64,000 nt of DNA from Frigidibacter sp. SD6-1 (lineage in GTDB: Bacteria > Pseudomonadota > Alphaproteobacteria > Rhodobacterales > Rhodobacteraceae): NCBI RefSeq assembly GCF_030143255.1, contig NZ_JARJNR010000001.1:1-64000 (forward strand). Direction: 5' to 3'. The notes under the pieces are model-generated. The model saw nothing but the letters and a program-made list of their open reading frames with translations, made no database searches and was not told where the DNA came from. Each line of letters opens with the position of its first letter. The stretch's first letter is position 1. The translations under genes were made by a program, and so were the position numbers. Shown here one piece after another: positions 1 to 9,433 of this stretch.

Positions 1-3000
1 GGGGCGAAGCTGAGGGTGAGGTCGAACTTGGTCCAGTCGCCACCGGCCTCGACCGGTTCGAGCCCGAGCCCGCCGAAGGCGAGTTGGCCCATCGGCGCGT
101 TCTGCAGCGCCAGCATCACCTGGAAGAGCGGCGCGTAGCTGAGGTCGCGCGCCGGGCGCAGCGCCTCGACCAGCTGGTCGAAGGGCAGGTCCTGGTGGGC
201 CTGGTCGGCGAAGGCCTCCTCGCGGGTGCGATCGAGCAGCGCAAGGAAGCTCTCGCCCGGATCGACGCGGGCGCGGATGACGAGCGTGTTGACGAAGAAG
301 CCGATCAGCCCTTCGAGCGCCTCGTGGCGGCGCCCGGCGACCGGGGTGCCGATGGCGAGGTCCTCCGCGCCGCTCCAGCGGGCGAGGAGGGTGGCCAGAA
401 GCGCGGTCAGCACCATATGCAGGCTCGCGCCCTGCGCCCGGGCGAGCGCCTCGAGCCTGTGCGTGAGGCCCGCCTCGAGCGTCAGCGCCACCCGGCCGCC
501 GCGATGGCTCTGCACCGCCGGGCGCGGCCGGTCGGTGGGCAGCGCCAGAAGCTCGGGCAGGCCCCGCAGCCGCTCGCGCCAGTAATCCGTCAGCCGCGCC
601 CGCGCCGGACCCGCCAGCCAGTCGCGCTGCCACTGGGCGTAATCGCCATATTGCAGCGGCAGGTCGGGCAGGCCCGGGATGTCGCCGGGCGGGCGGCCCG
701 CCAGATGCGCCTCGTAGGCCAGCGCCAGTTCCCTCAGGAAGAGGCCAAGCGACCAGCCGTCGGAGATGATGTGATGGAGGGTGAGGAGCGCGAGATGCTC
801 CCCGGCCCCGGTCCGGATCAGCCGGAAGCGCCAGAGCGGCGCGGCCGCGAGGTCGAAGGGCCGCGCCGCCTCGGCTTCGAGGAGCGCCCGGGCTTTGGCG
901 TCGATCGCTTCGGTGTCGATGGCGTCGGCCTCGATGGCGTCGGTGTCGGCCCCGCCCGCCGCGGCGAAGAGATCGTCGAAGACCAGCGTCCCGGCGGTCG
1001 GCGCCACCGCCCCGGCCGGATGGACGATCTGCACCGGCGCCCCGTCGCGCAGCGCGAACGAGGTGCGCAGCACCTCGTGGCGCGCCACGAGCGTGGCAAG
1101 TGCCGCCGCAAGCGCCGCCCGGTCGAGCGGCCCCCGGAGCCTCAGCCCCAGCGGCTGGTGATAGGACAGATCGCCCGGATCGAGCTGGTCGAGGAACCAC
1201 AGCCGCGCCTGCGCGAACGACAGGGGCGCCGGCGGCAGACCCGCCGCACCGGCGTCCGCACCTTCAGGCCCCGGCCCTTCAGGCCCAGACCCGTCAGCCT
1301 CACGGCGCCTGGCCGCCAGCACCTCCCGCCGCCGCCGCGGCGCCGGACCCGCCAGCAGCGCGTCACCGGCCGACCCGCCACCCAACCCGTCGCCACCCAA
1401 CCCGTCACCGGCAGAACCAGCCGCGCCACCCCGCGCCGCGACCGCCGCCGCGACGACCGGCGCCAGGGCCGCCAGCGTCGGATGTTCGAACAGGGCCCTG
1501 AGCGGCAGCTCGATCCCGAAGGCCCGCCGCACCCGCGCGATCACCTGCGTGGCGAGCAACGAGTGACCGCCAAGCGAAAAGAAGGTCTCCTCCCGCCCGA
1601 TCCGCCCGGCCCCGATCCCCAGAACCGAGCCCCAGATCGAGGCCAGAGCCGCCTCCACCCCGCCCCGCGCCCCCTCCGCAGACCCAAAACTCCCACCCGA
1701 AGGCACCGGCAACACCCGCCGGTCAACCTTCCCGTTCCCCGTCAACACAAACCCCCCAACAACAACCACCCGCCAGGGAACCATGTAGGAGGGAAGTTCG
1801 GCCGCGAGCCGGACGAGCAAATCGTCCTCGCGGCACTCGCCGACCACATAGGCCAGAAGCCGGGGAGCCTCGCCTTCCGGGGCGTGGAGTACCACGCAAG
1901 CCTCTTCGGCCCCGGCGCGTAGAAGCGCCTTCTCCACCTCTGCCGGTTCGATCCGGTAGCCGCGCAGCTTGATCTGCTCGTCCACCCGGCCAAGATAGTC
2001 GATGGCGCCATCCGGCCGGATACGGCCGAGATCGCCGGTGCGGTAGAGCCGGTCGCCGGGGGCGCCGAACGGGTCGGCGATGAACCGTTCGGCGGTCAGG
2101 TCGGGGCGCCCGAGATAGCAGAGCGCGAGCCCGTGGCCACCAAGCCATATCTCGCCGGGGACGCCGGGTGCGACCGGGTTCAGATGCGCGTCAAGGAGGC
2201 GGACCTTCAGCCCCGCGATCGGCCTGCCGATGGCGATCTCGGCCTGCGGGTCGGGGTCGGGCGCATATTCGGCCTTTGTGGCGACGATGGTCGCCTCGGT
2301 TGGCCCATAAGTATTGATCCAGCGGATGCGCTGTGCTTCGGGCCTTGCGCTCCAGTCGGCGAACTGGCGCCGGGTGACCTTCTCGCCGCCCACGACGATC
2401 AGCCGGACCGAGGCGGGAATGCCCGTCGTTTCGCGCAGCCACTGGTGCCAGAACTGGGTGGGCAGGTCGAGCACCGTGATGCCGTTTTCTGCGATGAATG
2501 CGTCGAAGAGGCGCCCTACCTCGAGGAAATCAGCAGGGCGCGGCACGAGGGTGGCGCCGGCCATGAGGGTGGGCACGATTTCCTCGATCGAGGCATCGAA
2601 GCCGGGCGAGGCGAATTGCAGCACACGGTCCTCGGGCCCGAGATCGCACAGTGCGATATGGTGGGCCGCATGGTTCATCAGCCCCAGATGCGGCACGACC
2701 ACGCCCTTCGGGCGGCCGGTGGTGCCGGAGGTGTAGATCACATAGGCCGGATCGTCCGGCGCCGCGCGGTGGGCGGGCGGCAGATCGGCGGGCGGCGCGG
2801 CCATCAGGCCGGAAAAGAGCCGAACCTCGCCCGCGCCCGCCTCTTCGAGAAGCGCCAGATGGTCTTCCTCGGCCAGCACGATCTTCGGGGTGGCGTCTTC
2901 CAGGATGAGGTTCAGCCGTGCGGCGGGCGCGCGCGGGTCGAGCGGCAGCCAGGCGGCGCCTGCCTTCAGGCAGGCGAGGATCGCCACCACCAGATCGCTG

Positions 3001-6000
3001 CCCCGGTCGAAACAGAGGCCGATCCGGTCGCCCGGGCCCGCGCCGAGGCGGGTGAAATGGGCGGCGAGCGCGGTGGCTTCGCGGTCGAGCGTCGCATAGT
3101 CGAGCGGTCTTGCCCCGAGGATTGCCGGGTGGTGCGGCGCGCGGGCGACCTGGGCCGCGAAGGCGTCGAGCACGCGGGGCAGGCTGGCCGGATCGACCGG
3201 CGCGCCTTCGGTGGCCGCGAGGATCGCGCGGCCCTCCTCCTCGGCCATCAGCCGCAGGTCGGCGAGCGGCGCGGCCGGGCGCCGGATGATGTCGCGCACG
3301 AGATGTTCGAACTGCGCGGCCATGCGCGCGATAGTCGGCTCGTCGAAAAGGTCGGTCGCATATTCGAACCAGCCGGTCAGCGCGCCTGCCTCCTCGCCAA
3401 GGCGGAGCGTCAGGTCGAATTTCGACACGCGCCCCTCGATCGGCATCTGTTCGGCGGCAAGGCCCGAGGCGTTCAGATCGTCCATCGGGGCGTTCTGCAG
3501 CACGAACACCACCTGGAAGAGCGGCGAATGGCTGAGCGCGCGTTCGGGCTTCAGCTCGTCCACCAGATGTTCGAAGGGCAGGTCCTGATGGGCAAAGGCT
3601 TCAAGCGCGGTCTGGCGCACCTGCCTGAGGAAGCTTTCGAAATTTGCCTGTGGATCGACGTCGGAACGCATCACCAGCATGTTGACGAAGAAGCCGATGA
3701 GGTTTTCCACCTCGGCGCGGTTGCGGTTGGCGATATAGGTGCCGCAGGCCACATCGCGGCTGCGGGCATAGCGCGACAGAAACAGGCTGAAGGCGGCGAG
3801 GAGCACCATGTAGAGCGTGCTCTGATGGCGGGCGCCGAGGGCGTAAAGCTCCGAGGTGACATCGGGCGGCAGGCGCAGGTGATGGTTGGCGCCCCGGTAG
3901 CTTTGCACCGCCGGGCGCGGCCGGTCGGTGGGCAGCGACAGCACCGGTGGCGCGCCGTCGAGCTTGGCTTTCCAATAGCCGAGCTGACGGTCCAGCACGT
4001 CGCCGGTCAGCCAGTTCCGCTGCCAGTGGGCGAAATCGGCATACTGGATCTTCAGCGGCGGCAGCCGGTCGTCGCGGCCTTCGGTCAGGGCGCGGTAAAG
4101 CTCGACGAATTCGGTGACGAGAACGCCCATCGACCAGCCGTCCGAGACGATGTGATGCATGCGGAAGAGAAGCGCGTGGTCTTCGGCGCCGAGCCGTACG
4201 AGCGTCGCGGCCAGAAGCGGCGCGCGGTCGAGGGCGAAGGCGGTGCGGGCATCGGCGAGCGAGAGGCGGGTCAGTTCGGCCTCGGGGTCGTCGTGGGCGG
4301 AAATGTCGATCAGCGGCACATCGATGGTGAGCGAGGGCGCGATGCGCTGGACCGGCTTGCCGTCGCGGGCATGGAAGGTCGCGCGCAGGACGTCATGGCG
4401 GGCGATGATGCGGTTGATCGCGGCTTTCAGGGCCTTGGGGTCAAGCGGGCCACGCAGGCGGGTCGGCGCAAGGATGTTGTAGAACGGATTGCCGGGTTCA
4501 AGCTGGTCGAGGAACCAGAGCCGCTGCTGCGAGAAGGACAGTTCCTGCTCGGCGCCCTCGGGCGCCTTGCCGATCGCGGTCATGGTCGACAGCGTCTTCG
4601 AGGCGGCGAGCCGGTCGACGAGCGCGGAGAGCGCGCGCACGGTCGGCTGGTCGAACAGGATCGCCTCGATCGTGACCTCGACGCCGAAGGTGGCGCGGAT
4701 CTTGGAAATGGCCTGCGTCGCCAGAAGCGAATGGCCGCCGAGATCGTAGAATTCCTCCTCGGCGCCCACATGGTCGAGTTCCAGAAGCTCCGCCCATATC
4801 GCCGCCATCGCGGTTTCGGTGGCGCCGGTCGGTTCCGCCTTCTCGGTAGCTGCCTCCGCTACATCGGTTTTCGCAGGCGCGCTGACGGTCGCCGCGCGGG
4901 ACAGCTCTCCGGGCAGCGGGCAGTCGACGTCGCGCTTCGTCAGGACGTTTGCGAAATGGTCGGCGAAGGCGGCGATGGTCGCGGGGTCGAATAGGTCGGC
5001 GGCATGGTCGACGGCGGCGGCGAGCCCGTCGGCCTCTCGCCAGAGGCGGAGCGTGAGGTCATAGGGGGCCTTGCCGGACCCATGCGCGACGCGGCGGGCG
5101 GCAGCGCCGTTGAAGGAAAGGTCCTCCGGCGTTTCGTCGATCATCAGCGCCGCCTGGAAGAGCGGTGCCTGACCAGCCTGTCGGCGGGTGCCTGCGATCT
5201 CGATGATGCGGTCGAGGGGCAGGGCGCCGAAAGCGCGCGCCGCTGCAATGGCGTCTGCCGCCTGCGCGGCGATTTCTGCAAAGGTCTGGCCTTCGGCCAG
5301 CCGGAGGCGGACCGGCAGCATGTCGGCGACCCGCCCGATGGCGACCGGACGGCCCAGCTTTTCGTCGGCGCGGAAGGGCAGGCCGATCACGACGTCAGTT
5401 TGCCCCGACCAGTGCGAGAGGCCGAGCGCGAAGGCCGCCAGTAGCTCGGCCTCGCCCGATCCGGCCGGATCGGGAAGGCGCATGGCCAGCGTGGCGCCCC
5501 TGTGGCTGGGTTGCGCCGGGCGCGGGCGGTCGGTCGGCAGGTTCAATGCCTCCGGCATGCCTGCAAGGAGGTCCTTCCATGCCGCTTCGATTGCCGTCGC
5601 ATCCGACCTGAGCCAGAGCTGTTGCGCCTCGGCAAAGGCAACATGCTGGGCGGCGAACTCTTCCAGCCGGGGCGTCAGGCCCTGGGCATGGGCGGAATAG
5701 AGCGCGGCAAGCTCTGCCGCCATCCGGTCCATCGACGCCTCGTCGGCAACGCAGGGGTGCGCGGTCAGCAGGAGATGCTGACATTCCTCGTCCGCCGGGT
5801 CAGCAAAGAGCGCAAAGCGGACGAGCGGGCCGGTGTCGAGCGCGAAGGGCAGGGCCGTCTCGGCGGCAAGCGCCGCCGGGATGTCTTCGGCGGGGCGGCG
5901 GGCAATGGTGACCGGCTCCAGCGGCGAAAGCGCGGCTTCGGGTCCGGCGTCACCGTCGGTGAAGACGTAGCGCAGCACCTCATGGCGGCGCAGAAGATCG

Positions 6001-8087
6001 GTCGCAGCGCGCGACAGTGCGGCGTCCGAGATATCGCCGTCGATGCGCAGATGGCGCGACAGGGTCTGAACCGCGCCACCCTCGGCATAGCCGCTCAGCC
6101 GGAAAAGGCGCGCCTGCTGGTGTGACAGCGGGCGGGGCTGGCGGTCGATGGCGGTCTCGGCGCGGGTTCGCGCCTCGGCCGCCAGCGCGCGGTCGATCTC
6201 CTGCCCGAGGCTTTCGATTGTGGGATTGTCGAACAGCGCGGTCAGCGAGATGTCGAGCCCGAACTCCTGATGCAGGGCCGAGATGATCTGGGTGGCGAGC
6301 AGCGAGTTGCCCGCGAGTTCGAGGAAATTGTCGCGGATCGAGACACGGTCGGTCTCCAGGAGTTCGGACCAGAGCCGGGCGAGGCGCTTTTCCACCGGCG
6401 TGCCGGGCGGGACGAAATCGGTCTGGGTCCCGGCGGCACCGGCCTGCCAGCTCCATATCGGGGCGAAGCTGTTGTCGGCGAACATGGCGGCGCAACGGAA
6501 GCGCTGGATCTTGCCGCTGGTGGTGCGCGGCAGATCCCCCGTCCGGACCAGAAGGAAGGCCGCCAGATCGCCGATCTCGTGCCGGTCGAGAAGCCGGGCG
6601 CGCAAGGCCTCGGCCAGCCCGTCGGTATCGAGCGCCCGGCGATCAAGGACCTCCTGCACCACCACGAGCCCGCTCGCGCCGCCCTCGCCAGCGGTGAAGA
6701 CCGCGCATCCCCCGGGGCGGAAGGCCGGGCCCAGGCTTTCGACATCGGGCTCGATGTCCTGCGGGAAGAGGTTGCGCCCGGCGAGGATCAGCATTTCCTT
6801 CATCCGGCCCGAAACGAACAGCTCGCCGCGATCGAGGAAGCCGATATCACCGGTCCGCAGCCAGGGCCGGTCGTCGCCCTTGAGGCGTGCGCCGAAGCTT
6901 TCGGCAGTGGCGGCGGGGTTGTTCCAGTAGCCGCGCGCGACCGACGGGCCCGCGACCCAGATCTCGCCCGGTTGCCCATCCGTGCAGCGGGTGCCGTCGG
7001 GACCGGCGATGGCGACGCGGGGCGCCGGCCCGTTGGTCGCGAGCGGCCCTGCGTGAGTCAGTCCTTCGGCAGTGGCGTCGTGCGCCTGCCGGACCCTGGG
7101 CAAGGTGCCGCGCGACCGGTTCCGCGCGGCAGAGACGAAGAGCGTGGCCTCGGCAAGGCCGTAGGCCGGGGTGAAGGCGCCCGGGTCGAAGCCCGCCGGG
7201 GCGAAGGCTTCGGCGAACGTCGCCATCGTATCGGGGCGCACCCGCTCGGCGCCGTTGATCGCCACGCGCAGCGCGGAAAGGTCGAGGCCCGCGCGGTCCG
7301 CCTCAGTCACTTTCCGGGCGCAGAGATCCCAGGCGAAGTCGGGTGCGCCGGTGATCGTGGCGCGGTAGTCGCTCAGCGCCTTCAGCCAGCGCAGCGGGCG
7401 GGTCAGGAAGGCCGCGGGCGCCAGATGGACGGCATGACACCCGTTCCAGAGCGGCGAGAGGATGCCGCCGACCAGGCCGAAGTCATGATGCGGTGGCAGC
7501 CAGGAAACGACGACATCGTGCCGCGTCATGCCGAAGGCGGCCGTACTTTCGGCAAGGTTCGCCATCACGTTGGCATGGCTGACCATCACACCTTTCGGCG
7601 TTCCGGTGGAGCCGGAGGTATATTGCAGAAAGAGAAGGTCGTCCGGGCCGACATCGGGCATCGTCCAGGGCGCCCTGTCTGCGCCGTCGATCTGCAGACG
7701 GGGCAAGCAGGCGAGCGCAGGCTCTGCCGCGATCTTCTCGGCCAGCGCCGCGCTGGTCAGAATGAGCGTCGGGCCCGCATCTTCGGCGATCCGTGCGAGC
7801 CGCGGAAAGCCCTTGGCCGAAGTCGGCGACAGCGCCGGAACCGCGACCGCGCCCGCGAGCGAGAGCGCAGTGATGCCGATCACGTAGTCGCGCCCCGGCG
7901 GCAGGATCACCAGCACCCGTTCGCCGGTCGCCACCCGCGCCTGAACCCGCCCGGCGAGCGCCTTCGCCTCTGCCCCGAGGTCCGCGAAGCTCAGGCACTC
8001 GCTCTGGTCCCGGTCGAGAAAGGTGAAGGCGGGGCCTTCGATCTGGTCGAACTGGCGCAGAATATGCTGCAGGAAGGTCAGGGTCAT
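1..8087 (-). CDS. Nonribosomal lipopeptide synthetase, N-terminal part (FAAL-PCP-C*-PCP-C-A-PCP-C...), runs off left edge
   Basis: A single minus-strand frame stays open from an ATG at 8087 to the window edge (at least 2,695 codons). Residues 1-550 are a fatty acyl-AMP ligase: adenylation motif TSGSTGTPKG near 157-166, the FAAL-like ITGAPDFAWDLC, and a TSGK lysine near the domain end. Carrier domain 1 has its phosphopantetheine serine at 595 (LAGNSLL). A condensation domain at about 645-1050 is degenerate: the HHxxxDG region reads HPCVADE at 777-783. Carrier domain 2 has Ser1120 (LGGHSLL). A normal condensation domain carries HHIVSDG at 1311-1317. An adenylation domain follows (TSGTTGRPKG near 1786-1795, YGPTEA later), then carrier Ser2176 and another condensation domain with HHIISDG at 2438-2444. 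The three carrier serines and the HHxxxDG motifs were checked to be in one frame. The FAAL should load a fatty acid, so the product is probably a lipopeptide (inference). Substrate-pocket residues of the A domain read roughly D-A-E-D-I-V-T-I-V; I do not predict an amino acid. Confidence 0.93.
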   Translation of the reverse strand, partial: MTLTFLQHILRQFDQIEGPAFTFLDRDQSECLSFADLGAEAKALAGRVQARVATGERVLVILPPGRDYVIGITALSLAGAVAVPALSPTSAKGFPRLARIAEDAGPTLILTSAALAEKIAAEPALACLPRLQIDGADRAPWTMPDVGPDDLLFLQYTSGSTGTPKGVMVSHANVMANLAESTAAFGMTRHDVVVSWLPPHHDFGLVGGILSPLWNGCHAVHLAPAAFLTRPLRWLKALSDYRATITGAPDFAWDLCARKVTEADRAGLDLSALRVAINGAERVRPDTMATFAEAFAPAGFDPGAFTPAYGLAEATLFVSAARNRSRGTLPRVRQAHDATAEGLTHAGPLATNGPAPRVAIAGPDGTRCTDGQPGEIWVAGPSVARGYWNNPAATAESFGARLKGDDRPWLRTGDIGFLDRGELFVSGRMKEMLILAGRNLFPQDIEPDVESLGPAFRPGGCAVFTAGEGGASGLVVVQEVLDRRALDTDGLAEALRARLLDRHEIGDLAAFLLVRTGDLPRTTSGKIQRFRCAAMFADNSFAPIWSWQAGAAGTQTDFVPPGTPVEKRLARLWSELLETDRVSIRDNFLELAGNSLLATQIISALHQEFGLDISLTALFDNPTIESLGQEIDRALAAEARTRAETAIDRQPRPLSHQQARLFRLSGYAEGGAVQTLSRHLRIDGDISDAALSRAATDLLRRHEVLRYVFTDGDAGPEAALSPLEPVTIARRPAEDIPAALAAETALPFALDTGPLVRFALFADPADEECQHLLLTAHPCVADEASMDRMAAELAALYSAHAQGLTPRLEEFAAQHVAFAEAQQLWLRSDATAIEAAWKDLLAGMPEALNLPTDRPRPAQPSHRGATLAMRLPDPAGSGEAELLAAFALGLSHWSGQTDVVIGLPFRADEKLGRPVAIGRVADMLPVRLRLAEGQTFAEIAAQAADAIAAARAFGALPLDRIIEIAGTRRQAGQAPLFQAALMIDETPEDLSFNGAAARRVAHGSGKAPYDLTLRLWREADGLAAAVDHAADLFDPATIAAFADHFANVLTKRDVDCPLPGELSRAATVSAPAKTDVAEAATEKAEPTGATETAMAAIWAELLELDHVGAEEEFYDLGGHSLLATQAISKIRATFGVEVTIEAILFDQPTVRALSALVDRLAASKTLSTMTAIGKAPEGAEQELSFSQQRLWFLDQLEPGNPFYNILAPTRLRGPLDPKALKAAINRIIARHDVLRATFHARDGKPVQRIAPSLTIDVPLIDISAHDDPEAELTRLSLADARTAFALDRAPLLAATLVRLGAEDHALLFRMHHIVSDGWSMGVLVTEFVELYRALTEGRDDRLPPLKIQYADFAHWQRNWLTGDVLDRQLGYWKAKLDGAPPVLSLPTDRPRPAVQSYRGANHHLRLPPDVTSELYALGARHQSTLYMVLLAAFSLFLSRYARSRDVACGTYIANRNRAEVENLIGFFVNMLVMRSDVDPQANFESFLRQVRQTALEAFAHQDLPFEHLVDELKPERALSHSPLFQVVFVLQNAPMDDLNASGLAAEQMPIEGRVSKFDLTLRLGEEAGALTGWFEYATDLFDEPTIARMAAQFEHLVRDIIRRPAAPLADLRLMAEEEGRAILAATEGAPVDPASLPRVLDAFAAQVARAPHHPAILGARPLDYATLDREATALAAHFTRLGAGPGDRIGLCFDRGSDLVVAILACLKAGAAWLPLDPRAPAARLNLILEDATPKIVLAEEDHLALLEEAGAGEVRLFSGLMAAPPADLPPAHRAAPDDPAYVIYTSGTTGRPKGVVVPHLGLMNHAAHHIALCDLGPEDRVLQFASPGFDASIEEIVPTLMAGATLVPRPADFLEVGRLFDAFIAENGITVLDLPTQFWHQWLRETTGIPASVRLIVVGGEKVTRRQFADWSARPEAQRIRWINTYGPTEATIVATKAEYAPDPDPQAEIAIGRPIAGLKVRLLDAHLNPVAPGVPGEIWLGGHGLALCYLGRPDLTAERFIADPFGAPGDRLYRTGDLGRIRPDGAIDYLGRVDEQIKLRGYRIEPAEVEKALLRAGAEEACVVLHAPEGEAPRLLAYVVGECREDDLLVRLAAELPSYMVPWRVVVVGGFVLTGNGKVDRRVLPVPSGGSFGSAEGARGGVEAALASIWGSVLGIGAGRIGREETFFSLGGHSLLATQVIARVRRAFGIELPLRALFEHPTLAALAPVVAAAVAARGGAAGSAGDGLGGDGLGGGSAGDALLAGPAPRRRREVLAARRREADGSGPEGPGPEGADAGAAGLPPAPLSFAQARLWFLDQLDPGDLSYHQPLGLRLRGPLDRAALAAALATLVARHEVLRTSFALRDGAPVQIVHPAGAVAPTAGTLVFDDLFAAAGGADTDAIEADAIDTEAIDAKARALLEAEAARPFDLAAAPLWRFRLIRTGAGEHLALLTLHHIISDGWSLGLFLRELALAYEAHLAGRPPGDIPGLPDLPLQYGDYAQWQRDWLAGPARARLTDYWRERLRGLPELLALPTDRPRPAVQSHRGGRVALTLEAGLTHRLEALARAQGASLHMVLTALLATLLARWSGAEDLAIGTPVAGRRHEALEGLIGFFVNTLVIRARVDPGESFLALLDRTREEAFADQAHQDLPFDQLVEALRPARDLSYAPLFQVMLALQNAPMGQLAFGGLGLEPVEAGGDWTKFDLTLSFA

Positions 8088-8403
8088 GATCGCTGGCCGT
8101 CGTTCGGGATGAAAAGGGATCAGGCGTTGCAGGCGATGGGGGCGCGACGGTGAGGCGGCGGCCCGCCAACGGCACTGCCTTCGCGGCCCGCCCCGTTCGC
8201 AGGCCGTGAAATTTGATCATTCTTGGGTTGAATGCGGCTCTTCGCCCGCGCGCCTGGCCGGACGTCCCGGCCGTCCACCGTTTCGCCCCTCGCCGACATT
8301 CCTGGCGAGTAGCCCGTCCAAGGGCTGCGGGCAGCTGTATTTCCGGCTCTGTTCATAAACTATTTCGATATGGCGATGCGGGCGCTGACGGGTTCTAGAC
8401 GCG

Positions 8404-8490
8404 TCGCCACGACAGTTTAAAAAAGTTTTTGTGTCAAGAAAAATAATTTTTGTAGCTTTATCATGTATCTAACGGATTTTTTTGAAAAAT
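8404..8490 (-). promoter_or_regulatory. AT-rich probable promoter region of the lipopeptide synthetase
   Basis: This stretch of about 87 bases is mostly A and T, in sharp contrast with its surroundings. On the minus strand it contains a perfect TTGACA (plus-strand 8432-8437), but no good -10 hexamer at 16-18 bases downstream. A TTCAAA with a TGATAA about 17 bases downstream also occurs. The synthetase ATG lies about 350 bases away, so the leader would be long. AT-rich regions of this kind can also be silencer or nucleoid-protein targets. Exact promoter elements are uncertain. Confidence 0.35.
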
Positions 8491-8594
8491 ACGCGCTTGG
8501 GTGTGCGTGCGGCGCGGGTCCGTGGATGTAGTCCGCAGTCAGGCCGGAAGGGCAAGGATTGTTGGCGCCAGAGAAACGGTGCAGGACGAAAATT

Positions 8595-8616
8595 GGCAAG
8601 GCCTGGCGGCCTTGCC
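8595..8616. repeat. Perfect 9-bp hairpin with 4-base loop
   Basis: GGCAAGGCC (8595-8603) and GGCCTTGCC (8608-8616) flank TGGC. Read on the minus strand it is followed by AATTTTCG, so it could be a second terminator after the azoreductase gene. On the plus strand it is followed by a T-rich stretch. Confidence 0.4.
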
Positions 8617-8707
8617 GTAGTGTTTTGTTATTGCAATGTGCGAATCTTGAAATTCGGAGGCGCCGTTCCGTCAGTGGTATCGAAACAACCGCGCAGCGAA
8701 TCCTGTC

Positions 8708-8729
8708 AGGGGCGGGCCCTCCCGCCCCT
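8708..8729 (-). terminator. Hairpin just downstream of the azoreductase gene
   Basis: AGGGGCGGG (8708-8716) and CCCGCCCCT (8721-8729) form a perfect 9-bp GC stem with a 4-base loop, 17 bases beyond the azoreductase stop. There is no U-tract, so it may be a transcript-stabilising or weak terminating hairpin. Confidence 0.4.
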
Positions 8730-8746
8730 TGATGGCGAGGCTGTCC

Positions 8747-9331
8747 TCAGGCGGCGATCCGGGCGATGGCAGTTTCGGCGCGGGCAATGGCGGCGCCCTC
8801 GTCGCGGGCCACACCCTCGGCGGCGACGAAGGTGACATCGGTCAGGCCGATGAAGGCGAGAACCTGCCTGAGATAGGCCGAAGCGAAATCGACCGCCGAG
8901 CCCATGGGCACCCCGCCGGAGGCATAGGCCACATAGACCGGCTTGCCGGCGACAAGACCCTCAGGCCCGTTCTTGCCGTAACGGAAGGTCTCGCCGACGC
9001 GGCAGACGAGGTCGATCCAGGCCTTCAGCGGGCCGGTGACGCCGAAATTATAGACCGGGGCGCCGATGACGATCACATCGGCGGCCTTCAGTTCGGCAAT
9101 GAGCGCGTCGGAAAGGGCCAGCGCCTCGGCCTGTTCGGCTGTCCGGGCATCGGCGGGCGTGTAGGCTGCGCCGATCCAGGTCCCGTCGATCGCGGGCAGG
9201 CCCTGGGTGTCGCGTTCGCTCACCGTGCCGCCGTGGCGGGCGACGAGCCTGTCGGTCAAACGGTCGGTCAGGCGGCGGGTCACCGAGGCGCCGCCCTTGA
9301 TGGAACTGTCGATACGAAGAATGCGGGTCAT
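8747..9331 (-). CDS. azoR: FMN-dependent NADH azoreductase (AzoR family)
   Basis: This 194-residue flavodoxin-fold protein begins MTRILRIDSSIKGG, the usual phosphate-binding N terminus of the AzoR family, and has the flavin-contacting stretch GAPVYNFGVTGPLKAWID near residues 92-109. Family members reduce azo dyes and quinones with NAD(P)H in the cytoplasm. The ATG at 9331 is preferred because AGGTG precedes it; an upstream in-frame start at 9406 would extend into the intergenic region. It is divergent from a LysR-type gene, the usual arrangement for LysR-controlled quinone or azo reductases, so regulation by that neighbour is likely (inference). Confidence 0.9.
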   Translation of the reverse strand: MTRILRIDSSIKGGASVTRRLTDRLTDRLVARHGGTVSERDTQGLPAIDGTWIGAAYTPADARTAEQAEALALSDALIAELKAADVIVIGAPVYNFGVTGPLKAWIDLVCRVGETFRYGKNGPEGLVAGKPVYVAYASGGVPMGSAVDFASAYLRQVLAFIGLTDVTFVAAEGVARDEGAAIARAETAIARIAA

Positions 9332-9403
9332 CTGATCACCTGTGCGTGAATCTGCGGATGCCCCTGAATCTAGGGCTTGCGCTCCTTCAGAAAACTGCAC
9401 ATT

Positions 9404-9417
9404 CATAACATGCTATG
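9404..9417. promoter_or_regulatory. Candidate LysR operator (near-perfect 14-bp palindrome)
   Basis: CATAACATGCTATG is a palindrome except for one mismatched pair. It lies between the divergent azoreductase and LysR genes, 17 bases before the LysR start. Position and symmetry fit an autoregulatory LysR site. Confidence 0.4.
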
Positions 9418-9433
9418 TTTGTGGGTGCACAGA

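Larger units (their letters stand above)
8088..8746. other. Long regulatory gap between the synthetase and the azoreductase
   Basis: About 660 bases hold no convincing gene. The part next to the synthetase (8088-8400) is GC-rich and featureless to me. 8404-8490 is strikingly AT-rich in a GC-rich genome and probably holds the synthetase promoter. Two perfect hairpins lie at 8595-8616 and 8708-8729. Short open frames here have no ribosome-binding site or recognisable product. Confidence 0.6.

Noticed and set aside
84-4994. Two long plus-strand open frames (84-1922 and 2133-4994) within the synthetase region
   Set aside because: They are antisense to in-frame synthetase motifs, lack start signals and read as low-complexity Arg/Gly/Ala sequence typical of GC-rich shadows.
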